A DNA stretch of 39,502 nucleotides from Ectocarpus siliculosus (lineage: Eukaryota > Sar > Phaeophyceae > Ectocarpales > Ectocarpaceae): assembly GCA_000310025.1 (NCBI GenBank), contig FN648809.1:1-39502 (forward strand), written 5' to 3'. Of this stretch, positions 19,440 to 29,963 are shown one piece after another. Below the pieces are notes generated by a model. The model searched no databases, was not told the DNA's origin, and saw nothing but the letters and a program-made list of their open reading frames with translations. The translations under genes were made by a program, and so were the position numbers. Each line of letters opens with the position of its first letter. The first letter of the stretch is position 1.

Positions 19440-22400
19440 CCCCTGTCAAGGGTGCCACAGGCCGTACCACAAGGGCTAGACAACAGCAGATCTAGCTGAG
19501 ATGTTGTCTGAGTTATGGCGGACGGCAGCAAACGTGGTGAGACTCCTGTTGCGGTGTTTTTTTCTCGACGGGGCAGCGCGCGCCTGCCCATGTCCGATCG
19601 AGAGGAAATAATGCTCCTGACGAGGTGCACCTAGCAGCTATCTCACCACGACAGCAGGGCTGAGCACAGGGGTGGTCATGTCGATGCTCGGTCATGGCCT
19701 TGTTCCCAAGACGCAGCAGACTGCTGTCGTGCCGCGGCGCCTAAATGGGGACGAGCAAATACTTCCGTGCTTCCTTGCGGACATCTGTAGGCGGCGACAC
19801 TCTCGAGGATGGAGGTACGCATCGATGAACGAGTACGCGTTCAACTGGAGCCGCTGGCACATACCCTGAGCACAAGGACGAGTCTACCAGGCAAGTGGGA
19901 AGAGATGGGAGGCAGACGGGCATGCCCTGTTCGTCTCCAGTAACCCGTTTGCACTTTGGTTCCCCGCCCTCTGCTATTATTCTACTGCTGCAGTGACCCG
20001 CTCTTTTTCCTGTCTTGTGCTGTGGTGAACCGATGCGCATATCTGCTCCTGTTTATGCATACACCATGCATCCATCCTTTGAATATCCGCCCGCTGTCAC
20101 GCTGGCTGGAAATTGCAACCTCTTCTACTGAGGCTCAAACTTTGTACAAGTACCTGGGTCCATCAGTTTTTCGGTGTCTTACTGCTGTAGTTCTTTTAGA
20201 CTCCATGTGTTTCTGTATTCGGTGTTGTTGCTCATCGAACACGGCTGGCTGCTGTGCTGTGGCATCGCATCATGTGCAGGAACATGCGACGGCATTGGCG
20301 CGCTGTCGAAGATTCGTGCGCCCTGCCTACTTGTTGTGGCGGATATGGTCGAGAGCTTCATACTTCGACCTCACCGTGCGATTGACTTTGCGGAGGAGCT
20401 GACCTTCGTGTCCCGTGGCACCAACGACGAAACCGTTCTATGCACGCCTAGCCGGCGGACCTACTGCTGCTTGCTGTGGAGGTATGTGCGGCATCTACAC
20501 ACACTGATGTGACGCCTCTTCAGCCAACTGCTGTCAGCGTTGCTGTAAACGAACGCGTGAAATTGCCCGTAACAGCAGCAAAAGGGTCAGTTGGGTCTGT
20601 ATTGGCGTGGGCACAGCACCAGCAGTATCGTAGCGTTCGTTTGCGGCGATGTACTGTAGATTCGAACCACGCCACTGGTTGTAGATCTAGATCGCTCCTG
20701 GACTGCTTGTAGCCCGTTGAGTCGACTCCAGAGGCGGAGCTTGCGTTGGAGCTGCAACCTAGGTAGGGGTGAAAGTATTGCGTGTTTCGGCAAACCCTGT
20801 GGAGCATTGTCGGAAGGAAGGGGTTTGAAGCAGACAACCAACTTGAGACAACCGTCCTCTTTAGCAACGCCGTTTTAGCGCTGACTCGATTGGACATGAA
20901 ACGCTTTTTTGGGCGCGGGTTTCCCACTCATTTTTCAATGGCAGTCTTTCTGTGCGTGTATTTATTTTTCCTTGATATCCTACCTGAAGTACACATTTCA
21001 GGGACAGCGTGCATATTGGCGACCTGATCGATGGTTGGGACTGCCTGAAGCAACTGCCAACAAATCCGCAACTTGGACCAAACGAAATGTCCTGGCCGTG
21101 GTGTCTGTGGAAGCGAGTACATGAGTGACACAGGTTGACTTAGGTACCCCGTCCGGAACCCAATTTGTTTCGCGGTGTTTCGGTACTGGTTTGTGCTGTT
21201 TAATTTGACTCGTAGGTTATCTTTCGACCTGAGTCACAAACCCAAAGAAGTTGAGAATTCAATATTGTCTGCAAGGGCTTCAACCCTTCCCTTCCAACAC
21301 CCTAGACCCACCTACAACAACAGATACCGGCTATTCCCGCGTGTGCCTCCCGAAACCGTCTATCGAAAAAAAGGCCGAAAACACCGCGGGGTTTCCATTC
21401 GGGATTTGGTATAAGTACCTGGTACTACTTCGAGTAACGTATGGTGCAGGACATGAAGTGGGACGAGGGGTGCTTCCCGAGACGCTACGCTAACTGAAGA
21501 GAAACAGTAACAACGAGGCGTCGCCGTCATCCCCCCAACCCTCTTCACCCACCCCTTACCCCAGCCGTGTGCCTCCTGCGAGTATTTATTTTGTTATTGC
21601 GACATTAATTTGTTCGGGACAAATATTGATAATGCTCCTTTCGTGCGGTGGGTCCTGGGTTGTGAGTTGGATGCATGGCATCAGCTACCCGGAACCCAAC
21701 TGTTGTGTTGTTATCTTGCCCCTGCGAATTTCGTCTTCATCTAATGCTTAAGGCGAGCATCCAACGATGCGTTGCCGACTAAACATCAAGAACACTGGCA
21801 TGGATAAGCGAGCGGGGTCCGGCGAAGTCGACACGCCCATGACGATGACGATACTGCTTGACGAACAGCGTGGATACCGTCCGGACACAACCTGGTCCGG
21901 GCTAGGAAATGATTTGGTCGGGCGGGCGGGGAATGTTGCGTGGACGTGCTGCCTCGAGGAGACTGTAGATTTGGGATCGTGGGCAGGGGGTAGAGGAGCC
22001 CTGGCTTGGGCTGGGTCGGTGACGGCGGAGGGCGACAGGAGCTTGTGTATTTGCTGTGCGGGGGGGGGTGCTGTTGTCTAGGTTGGGACCAAGGGGGTCA
22101 TCAGCGAGAGGGAGGCGGTGGACGAACGAGGGATTGTCGGGTTGGGTTGCGCCATTTCGACAAGCACACACTGGCCGCTACACGGACAAGGGCAGCGAGA
22201 ACGTTTCGGTAGGCGGTCTTCCATTTGGAGTTGATTTTTGTTTGCTGTCTTCTTCATGGAGAGGTGCTGTGTAAGGTTTTCTTATGTCTTAACACCAGCC
22301 CTTATCACAAAACGCTGAAGGTGTACGTGGCAGACAAATATCCCCCTGCGATGTGCGCTCGCAGCCTTTGCGCTTGGTGTCTTTGCTTGGTTTTTTGTTG

Positions 22401-24960
22401 TTCCTGTTCTCAGTGTGCTGCTGCAAAGCACCGGGTAGAGGTGCTTGCCTATACGACGGTTTTGTGGCTTGGTGTGCTCATTCAATGAATAAAAGCGAAT
22501 AGGTTGTGCGGATCGCATGCAGATCACGAGCGTTCTTGGTGATGTCGTGATAGCACACCCCCCACACTAAATTTATGTTTGAAGGGGTTATTGTTGCGGA
22601 ATGAGGACTGCCACTCTACGGAGGTGAATGAAACGATGAAGATGCCGGGAGAAATGCCTCGGGCATTGGCCAACCGCGTAAGAAAAAAACTATAATGCCC
22701 CAGGGCGAACTCAAAGTTTTGAGCTTCGGCGAGTTTTTTGGGGGGGAGATTATCATGGAGGGGGGTGCTCTGTACGGCAAGTGACGTGCTAGACCCACGA
22801 AATAGCTCAAGCTCCTGTGGGGAGGTGGCGTTTGTAGTTTACACACCACGAACAACTAAATGTTGGGGATCTTATTCACGTGGAAGAATGCGTTTGACTC
22901 TTCATTCAAGCAAAGTGCAGCATACCATGACCACCGCAGCATGACTAGTGCGATCTCCATCCTCTTCCTGAAAATCACGCACGTGGCAGATCGCCCCAAA
23001 GAAGGAGCCCACGTGAAAACGACATACACAAGGAACCACACACGTCGCCACGCTGACTGGCCCTTCGTCAAGCGTGCTACTACACGAAAAAATAAAATGC
23101 CGGGCATGGGGTGTCAGGCCGAAGTGTATTTTGGAGCATCGGCTCAGCTCTCTTTCCTGTTACCCCCAGTACGAACGCATGCCACAAAAATATTTGCACC
23201 TATGTCAGCAAGGTGCCATTCAATTCTCACGCAATGCTTGGTTCCTGAAGAGAACCTTTGCCTACAAATATTTATTGCGTATAGCACGACAACGCAAATT
23301 ACGAATGCTTTGCTTCGTCTTTGAAAACAAGTACACACGCTACCATTTTACGAGTGGCGAGGAACAAGAAAAAAAAAGGCGTAGTTGCCACCGTACCGTC
23401 CCCGCCGTCCTTTCAAACCAGCAATGGCCATGTGCGTGGGCCTTCCAGGAACCACACCGACATGCATAACCAAGTAAGAATGCGAGGGACGCCAAAACCC
23501 GAACGTATCGAAAGCACGTTGAAGTTGTGCTAAACAAATGCGTCCCAGAAAATATTTCGCCATCATGCAGGCACGCCATCTGGATCACCCCTAGAACAAC
23601 AAGCCCCCCTTGTATCCCCCCACGCAATTCCTGCTCGCTCTCATCCCTCCCTCATGCTGCGAGATATCCCCCCACCGCTCCGTCAACCTGCGGCATTTTT
23701 TACCATAGCAAAAATATGTGAGAAGGGCGATCGGGGGGAGGTCAGCTGGGTAAAAAAGGCACGGCAACTTTGCTGCTGTACAACTTTGTTTTTTCTTTCT
23801 GGTGCCCCGATCTGCCACTTCGTTTCGCAAGCACTGATGGGACAGCTCAGAAAAGGCGTTCCTTCTTACTGATATAAGCGGAGAATGACGCTAAGATGTG
23901 ATCGTGCAACCTCGTTCTGTTGCAGGAAGGAAATCAAAGGGGTTGCCTGAATCGATTTTGGCTTTCGGGGAGAGGTTTGGTTACCCTTTGATAGTTGGGG
24001 CATCACCTTCACTATTTCGTTCTTGAAAGTAGTAGTCGGTGACCCATTTCTCCGCGCTGTATCCTGGTTGCCGAGCTCTGCTTTCGCGCCAGCTGCGTCC
24101 CTTGCTCTCGGCAACGTCTTTCTTCTGCCAGTCATCTACTCCGTCACGCGAGGAACGTAATTTTGTTCATCTTCTTCTAGCTTTATGAGGTGCGGTCGCC
24201 GACTGCAGCGGCATTTCGCCTTGATGGCGCAAAAAAGAAGTGGCAACGGTGCGGGACGCTCAGTCAAATATTGCATTGTAGCAGAGTCGCACCCCAGAAA
24301 TCTGGCGAGTGCAGGCGAGCAGAGAGCGGTAAGTCTAGGTAAACACGTACCAGTTTTTTCTCGCGTCCTGGTCAGGCATATTCGGTGTCGGCAACGTCGG
24401 AGGGGTGATGGGGTGTAATCCGACAAAAGCGTTGTATTCGTACAATACAATCCACACTTTGTCTCACAAGGACCGCTGGCAGAAAATGGCTGTTGCTATA
24501 CTTCTAGACGAACACGCCACAACGCATGAGCGCAAAAAATGCTGCACATGGTATGCATGTCACTACAAAAGATAAACGATATACCACTGCTGCCGACTTG
24601 ACCGACGGATTGCAGCAGGTTTCGGCGATACTACTGCTGTATCCGCGACAGCCAGAAAAGTAGACGGCGTGTCGTCTATTTTGTAGGTAGAACACAAGTA
24701 CTCTCGGCATGTATTTGCCCACACGCAAAAAGTACAGACATGCAGCGGTGGATCACAAATTAGGTACAGCACCTGCGTGGCACCAGCATGTTTTGATGTG
24801 TATTTAAGAGGACACATGTGGGTGCAGCAGCTTGTACCATGAATACCACCTGGCACATGCTTCGACTTGCAGTGCGAGACAAAGAGTTGGGGGTGGCGCG
24901 GGTGCGAGCGAGTGCGGTGAGACAACAGAGAGGGGACGAGAGCGAGACACACACACACAC
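19440..24960. other. Interior of the putative element, no recognised gene
   Basis: Many 60-150 codon frames occur on both strands, but none shows a domain I recognise. A Pro-rich minus frame (21902-22171) and a small basic minus frame (23866-24135, with a possible donor after AAAGG) are the most protein-like, and I do not call them. CTGCTGTA octamers occur at 20182, 23773 and 24634. Confidence 0.4.
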
Positions 24961-25026
24961 ACCAGGCGGCGTATACAGAAAACACGCTTCTCACAGACCT
25001 GCTGCTGTAACCTCGAGGCCCGAGAC

Positions 25027-25374
25027 ATGATGGCTTCTACTTTCAACAACCTGGCTGGCTCTATCCAGCAAGTAGGACATGCTCTTGGTATCGTGTTGCT
25101 TCGCGCTTCGCCTTGGCCCGGGGTGTTGCCTGGCGCCGAGCAGGGAAAACTGCATGCGGCTGGACCTACAGCAGCGCCATTATCCGCCCTGTCTGCTGAA
25201 TCCAGACGGGACTTGCCCTTGGTGACCACCAACCCCATCTTTGTTGGGCCCTACCATGGTATTGCGCGTGTGGGGTCGTTGTCTGTGGAGTGCGGGGTGT
25301 GGTTGAAGGGGCACGCCCTCTCGCCATCACATGCGGCGAGATTTATTTGGAAAGTTGCCTTGCAGCGTGTATAA
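25027..25374 (+). CDS. Hypothetical protein next to the right terminal repeat
   Basis: From tandem ATGs at 25027 and 25030 the frame runs 115 codons to TAA at 25372, about 45 bp before the terminal repeat. An acceptor-like CTCGAG lies just upstream at about 25016. The composition is balanced (a SIQQVGHALGIVLLRASPW helix, then a SRRDLPLVTTNPIFVGP segment) and it lies beside (CA)n at 24946-24961. No family recognised. It could be a terminal exon or a chance frame. Confidence 0.3.
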   Translation: MMASTFNNLAGSIQQVGHALGIVLLRASPWPGVLPGAEQGKLHAAGPTAAPLSALSAESRRDLPLVTTNPIFVGPYHGIARVGSLSVECGVWLKGHALSPSHAARFIWKVALQRV

Positions 25375-25419
25375 AATGAAAGTGTTGGTTCCAAATATTT
25401 GGACCCAAATTTCCAGAAA

Positions 25420-25455
25420 TTTTGGACAAAAAATTTGGAATGTATAAAACGCCCC
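25420..25455 (-). repeat. Right terminal inverted repeat
   Basis: Reverse complement of the left terminal repeat with a GGGGCG tip, followed by TTA at 25456-25458. Subterminal copies of TCCAAAT-like words lie just inside. Confidence 0.6.
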
Positions 25456-25458
25456 TTA

Positions 25459-27102
25459 GTCCACGCATTGGAAATGAAATACCGAGACCATGTTTGCGAG
25501 AGCTTGAGGGTCGCAGGCTACCAGACTGCAGCCAAATCATCTCTATGATCTCGGTTCTGGCCTCGCGCGAGAGATGATACACAAGACATACATATTCCGT
25601 TGCACATGCTACATGTAACGAAGACAATACCATATACATGTGAGAGGTGTTCGCTATATCTTATACATCGCTTCGTTCGTTCAATCAAGCCCGTGGCTAC
25701 AGGCTAGCCGCACGTTTTCCACCAGTCAGACTAATCTAGTCTAGGTGTAGTCTCCCTCTCTCAGACTGCAGCACGCGCACGTACCATTCCCGTTCATATG
25801 TCGTTGAACACACCACAGCTGGCGGTCGTCCGAAATTTATCCGCAGATATCTTCCCGCTGTCAATTGGAATTACCGTTCCCACTCAAATCGTCCGGGTTC
25901 CCACTCATTACCCCCAAACCGTTTCCAACAAAACTAAAGTGCGGTTATCATCTGTGCGAACGTCGGGTGGGTAACGTCGTCAGTGGTTGGGACCCAGGTG
26001 ACCTGCTGTCTTTTATCTTGCCCACAATGTTTGTTTCGATGTTAACATTTTCGTACTGCGGTTGTTTTATCCAACCTCAAACAGATTCCTCTCGTCACGC
26101 CGACCAAAACTCGCATCATATGCCACACAGACAGATAGACGGACTCCCTGGGAAAAAGGAAAAAGTTCCATCACTTGAGGCCGGGGCTATATGCCTACAC
26201 ACTGCTGTTTTTGTCATGGATTGTTATCGGGCATTAAAAATCGGTCCAAGGGGGTGCGGTATCTTATGCAACATACGGCACTGCTTCTCGGACTGCAGCG
26301 ATGATGTCTGTCTATACACTGCTGTTCACATGAAATATTTACCTGGAGGCGTTCGAATTGACGAAGCCGTTCGGGTCGCCAGCTCGACGACTCCACTACC
26401 CTAGTCCTGCGGAACTCCATGATCTGCGGCCTCGCCTGCCGCCCCCCTACCGCCAGGATGGATAGCAGTGCCTGACAAAGCGGCTGCTCCTCAAAGCGTC
26501 TCCGAGTGGATCCGTAGGGGTAGCGCAGCCGGAGAAACGACTCTTATCCCGTTCTCGACACCAACGAGTACCACACCGACAAATGTATCCACAACCTGGC
26601 TCAGGAAATCGCCAAGATGCCCACTGTGATCTTGTCTCGTCATCGTACGAACGTGATATGTACCTTTGCTGTCCGACGCGACACCTGGTACAGCACATGT
26701 ACAATCGGAGATCATCACCAATGAGTAAAAAAAAAATATGAGAAAGAGAAAAAAAAAAAACATTTTTTTTTTCTGTGATGAGAAGAACGAGAAAGCCCGC
26801 TGTCAGAGCCAGCCTGCAGCACGCGCCCTGGCTAACGTTGTGGAGGACGTTCGACCCGGCGGTTATCTGGCGCTAAGGTGACAACTGCCCGATAGTATAG
26901 CCGTTTACATGGTGTCTGCGAACAGTTTGAGTGGTGTTCGTGTGGGTTTATTGGTCCGAGGAAGTGGCCTCACAACTTGCTGCTCTCATGTAGAAGCGCG
27001 CGCACGCTTTTGCCCGAGCTCATTTCTTCTCATCCCCCTGTCGTCCTCCCTTTGGACTCCGTTTTCTCACTCCCCGCCTCTCCATCTTCTCTATTCGTCA
27101 CG
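25459..27102. other. Intergenic stretch with a dispersed motif
   Basis: A 179-codon plus frame at 25865-26404 has no domain. It contains one copy of the dispersed GCGGTATCTTATGCAAC motif (about 26257). A-runs and T-runs lie at 26727-26772. Nothing else supported. Confidence 0.4.
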
Positions 27103-27607
27103 ATGTCCTCTGCCCGCTGCGTCCAAGGTCGTTCTGCGGCGAGGGGTGTCCATTCCGAGGTCAACGCGAATGAAGCCCATCATCACCAAACCCGTGGGCG
27201 CACGGTCGCCAAGGCCACCAAATCCCGTCCAAGTCCTACACGACGCCGAAGGAGAAGGGTCGCAAGACCATCGTCCGGAAGAAGAGGCGAGCGTCATCCT
27301 TGGTGAGTCTCACGTGTTGTCCCCGAATATATCCTGCATCGTTTGGAATGTATGGGCGCATGGGCGCATGCGCATGCATGCACCCATTTTGCCTTTTTTT
27401 TCGCGTTTTTTTTTTTCTAGGTCCGCCCAGGTCGTTCGTTGTTCTCCCTTCTCACTTAAGTACAATCGACCGCTGTGGCCGTTGTCGCTGTCTTGGGCCC
27501 CTCTGCACCCACCCAGGTGCATCCGGGCTCTGCACCCCGTCAGCGATGCATTCATGCCTTGCTTTCTCCCGCACCTCGCACGCTGTTCAATTGTTTTCAA
27601 GCATTGA
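27103..27607 (+). CDS. Small two-exon Arg-rich protein, hypothetical
   Basis: ATG at 27103 follows a long CT-rich leader. Exon 1 is 27103-27302, donor GTGAGT at 27303. The acceptor is a long T-tract ending CTAG at 27420, and exon 2 is 27421-27607 with TGA. The 118-bp intron has near-consensus ends, and the spliced frame is open for 128 residues. Exon 1 is very basic (TRRRRRRVARPSSGRRGER), suggesting nucleic-acid binding or nuclear localisation. Exon 2 is Pro/Leu/Cys-rich without a motif. No family recognised. Exon 1 reads in a protein-like way in two frames, so an indel is possible. Confidence 0.35.
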
Positions 27608-27905
27608 TCAGTAGCCACATCCCCGTGCCCAAGGCAGCTGCTCGCATCCATGCTCTCCGCAACCTACCATCGACCGTGCTGCAGTCATCCAAGTGTACGC
27701 ACACACAGAATTCGATTGTTGCATCACGGGTATAAATCATCAGTGTATAGACTTAAAAAGACTCGAAATAAGTCCAGTACCCAGCCGGTTTTCCTCCACT
27801 CACTGAAAAGACTCCACCACATCCCGTTCGACTGCTGTGGGTATATCTCGAATGGGTAGTATTTCTGTGTGTATTTTTATTATTCCTTAATTGTCTGCAT
27901 GTACC

Positions 27906-27955
27906 CGGTCTTTCTCTCTCCTCTCTCTCTCCTCTCTCTCTCCCTCTCTCTACCA
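27906..27955. repeat. Imperfect CT-rich tract
   Basis: Repeated CTCTCTC blocks interrupted by single Cs. No gene. Confidence 0.8.
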
Positions 27956-28199
27956 CTTACTATACGTAGAAGCGGGTTTTTGTGTTTCGATCTTGAGTCG
28001 TCAGGTCGTCGCCCGTCTGTGCAATCGCAAGATATGACAACCATGGGTGACGCTTTTTCTCGACACCCGCACTCGTTCGGTCGCGCATGTTCCTCACTCC
28101 TCAACGTTCTCCCACATCCCAACTTACCCAGCCTTCGTTAACATCGTACCGTACGTGGTAATATACGACGCCCCCTGGACCGATTTTCAAAGCTCGATT

Positions 28200-28360
28200 A
28201 CTCCACAAAGAGTGCACACGAAGGAAACGATACATTTTCGGAAAGCACTCGATGAGATGGCTTGAACGCTACCGTTTACGGCGCTGCCATTCTTGCTGCT
28301 GTGGATCAATTGAGCTTTACACATCGACCCGGGGGGCGTGGTATCTTGTGTCACAGACGG
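28200..28360 (+). repeat. Dispersed repeat, inverted relative to 15633-15775
   Basis: Shares TTTCGGAAAGC, a GATGAGAYGGCTT-like word, CGGCGCTGCCA and GTGGTATCTTGTGTCAC with the reverse complement of 15633-15775, in the same order. Both copies can be read as FRKALDE...GRGILCH..YV. That may be coincidence or a trace of a coding repeat with stops. Confidence 0.5.
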
Positions 28361-29963
28361 TATGTTGGAAGTCTGTGTCAATGGTGTCGGGATCGCGATT
28401 GCGTTTATCGTGTGTGTGTGTTGTTGGCGGGTATAGACACCGCTGTCGCGTTGTATCGCCTCCTGTCGTTTCGTCGCTCATGACAATCTTCTTCCTGTCT
28501 TGTAGTTCGAACGATTACGCATTTGCTCATGCGGGTATAGTCGCTGCTGGTGTTTCGGAGGTGTCGTTGGCATAGCCCTTCGGTCAAGATTGTCGTTCGG
28601 GTAGATGTTCCCTTTTGATTTCGTCTTGGCTAGATTACGTGGGAAACTCATCTCGGGTACATATTCGGGTGAAAAGCTGCGACATAAAAGAGCCGGTCAA
28701 CATCGTTCAAAACACATAACTTTGAACACGAACGTCGGGAAAAGCATGCCACACACAAACATCTACCCCCATGCCCACGTTTCATCGATCGTGTATTTTA
28801 CGGGAAAAACGAAGTAGATGCATGTTGGAATCGCTTCCTTAAGCGAGGCGGCGCAAGCCGCCGAAACCCCTTGTAGGTTTTACAAGTGACGAAGAGCGTG
28901 TGGTATCTTATGCAACCTATGCCAGGTACTCCGTTTAAGCAGAGCATGGCATGTGTTGTGCCACTCAAGTACGTCCTGTAACGCCTGAACAGCGGTGACA
29001 GGTAATACTTGCACACCACACACAAGAATGCATGCACACCCACATGTAAGGTGGATAGAATCCGCGTCGGTGCTCCGTGGGGTTGTTCCGAGCGCGAGTG
29101 AAAGAGTTAGAACATTCAAAGGTACGACATTGGCGTCCCTTCAGCCGGAGAATCCGGCAACATGCACTTAATTATTTGCAAATCGGAAATCAACGGTGCC
29201 GCACCGCGGGGAGGGGATGAACTTTGCATCTGAATTGCGCGCCCGGAGTACGTACAAACAGGGGGGGGGTCGTATTTTTCCTGCCATTGAATACCCCGGG
29301 TAATGATATAACCCGGGGGGAGAACAGCAACCTCGACACACATCCACATATTCTGTGTTCCCGCAATGGACAATAAATGCGAAGTATGCATACTAGCATC
29401 CAATCCGATCGATACGGCCATGTGCCCTCTTTTCTTTTCGCTACCGGCAGTCGAATGGTATTGGATACAGTATTCCGCGGCGTCCACATAGGAATTGCAA
29501 TATATAAACCGTGCATTTTACAAGGACACAGGGCTTCCACTCGGGAGTTTGGTTTCTTGCTTCCCACGGGGTGAGCAAGAGGACATGGTCGATGTTGGCC
29601 CCCGGTTGTATCTCCGATTCGATGGTCACCCAACAAGTTCATATCTTGCACAGATGTATGCGAGTCCATTGCTTTCTCCCTCTGCCTATAAGGCCGTTTC
29701 CTACAGCAACGAAAAATCTCGGACAAAAAAATGCGCAATTTCCTGCTTGATGACTTCTTTGTTTGTGCAAGAGTTTCAAATTTGGGGTGGGCCGTATCTC
29801 ACATACTGGGTGTAGATCGTCATGGTTGGCCCGAGATGGTTCATTTGTTCAAATACATAGCGCCGGCAAAGTTTTCGCCCACAGCATACCACACTCTATC
29901 CGACCAACTCATGCATTTTTGCACCCTCCGCCGTTCCCGACCTCTGTCGCCCCGTGGATGCAG
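28361..29963. other. Intergenic stretch, nothing recognised
   Basis: Overlapping frames of up to 182 codons on both strands (for example 29190-29738, minus) lack domains. Another short GTGGTATCTTATGCAAC motif lies at about 28900. No RNA gene or repeat array is visible. Confidence 0.4.

Larger units (their letters stand above)
19243..25455. mobile_element. Putative PIF/Harbinger-like element (TIRs plus TTA target duplication)
   Basis: The left end reads TTA then GGGTCGTTTTATACATTCC (19240-19261). The right end is the inverse: about 36 bp whose reverse complement starts GGGGCGTTTTATACATTCC, ending at 25455 and followed by TTA (25456-25458). Both ends continue into CCAAWTTTTTTGTYCAAA and AT-rich TCCAAATTT-type subterminal repeats. 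Three-bp TTA/TAA target duplications and G-rich tips are typical of PIF/Harbinger. The span is 6,213 bp. No DDE transposase is visible inside, so it is either non-autonomous, carrying captured sequence, or two separate small elements facing each other. The left subterminal region (to about 19430) and the right one (from about 25365) differ in length. Confidence 0.5.

Noticed and set aside
20640-20665. GGTTCGAAT-like T-loop on the minus strand, possible tRNA
   Set aside because: The T-stem does not pair, and no acceptor, D or anticodon arm can be placed around it.
27103-27302. Histone-like basic first exon
   Set aside because: Rich in Arg/Lys, but no histone H1, H2A, H2B, H3 or H4 signature could be matched in any frame.
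26909-27607. 232-codon unspliced plus frame
   Set aside because: It reads through a well-formed intron (27303-27420). The spliced model from ATG 27103 is preferred.
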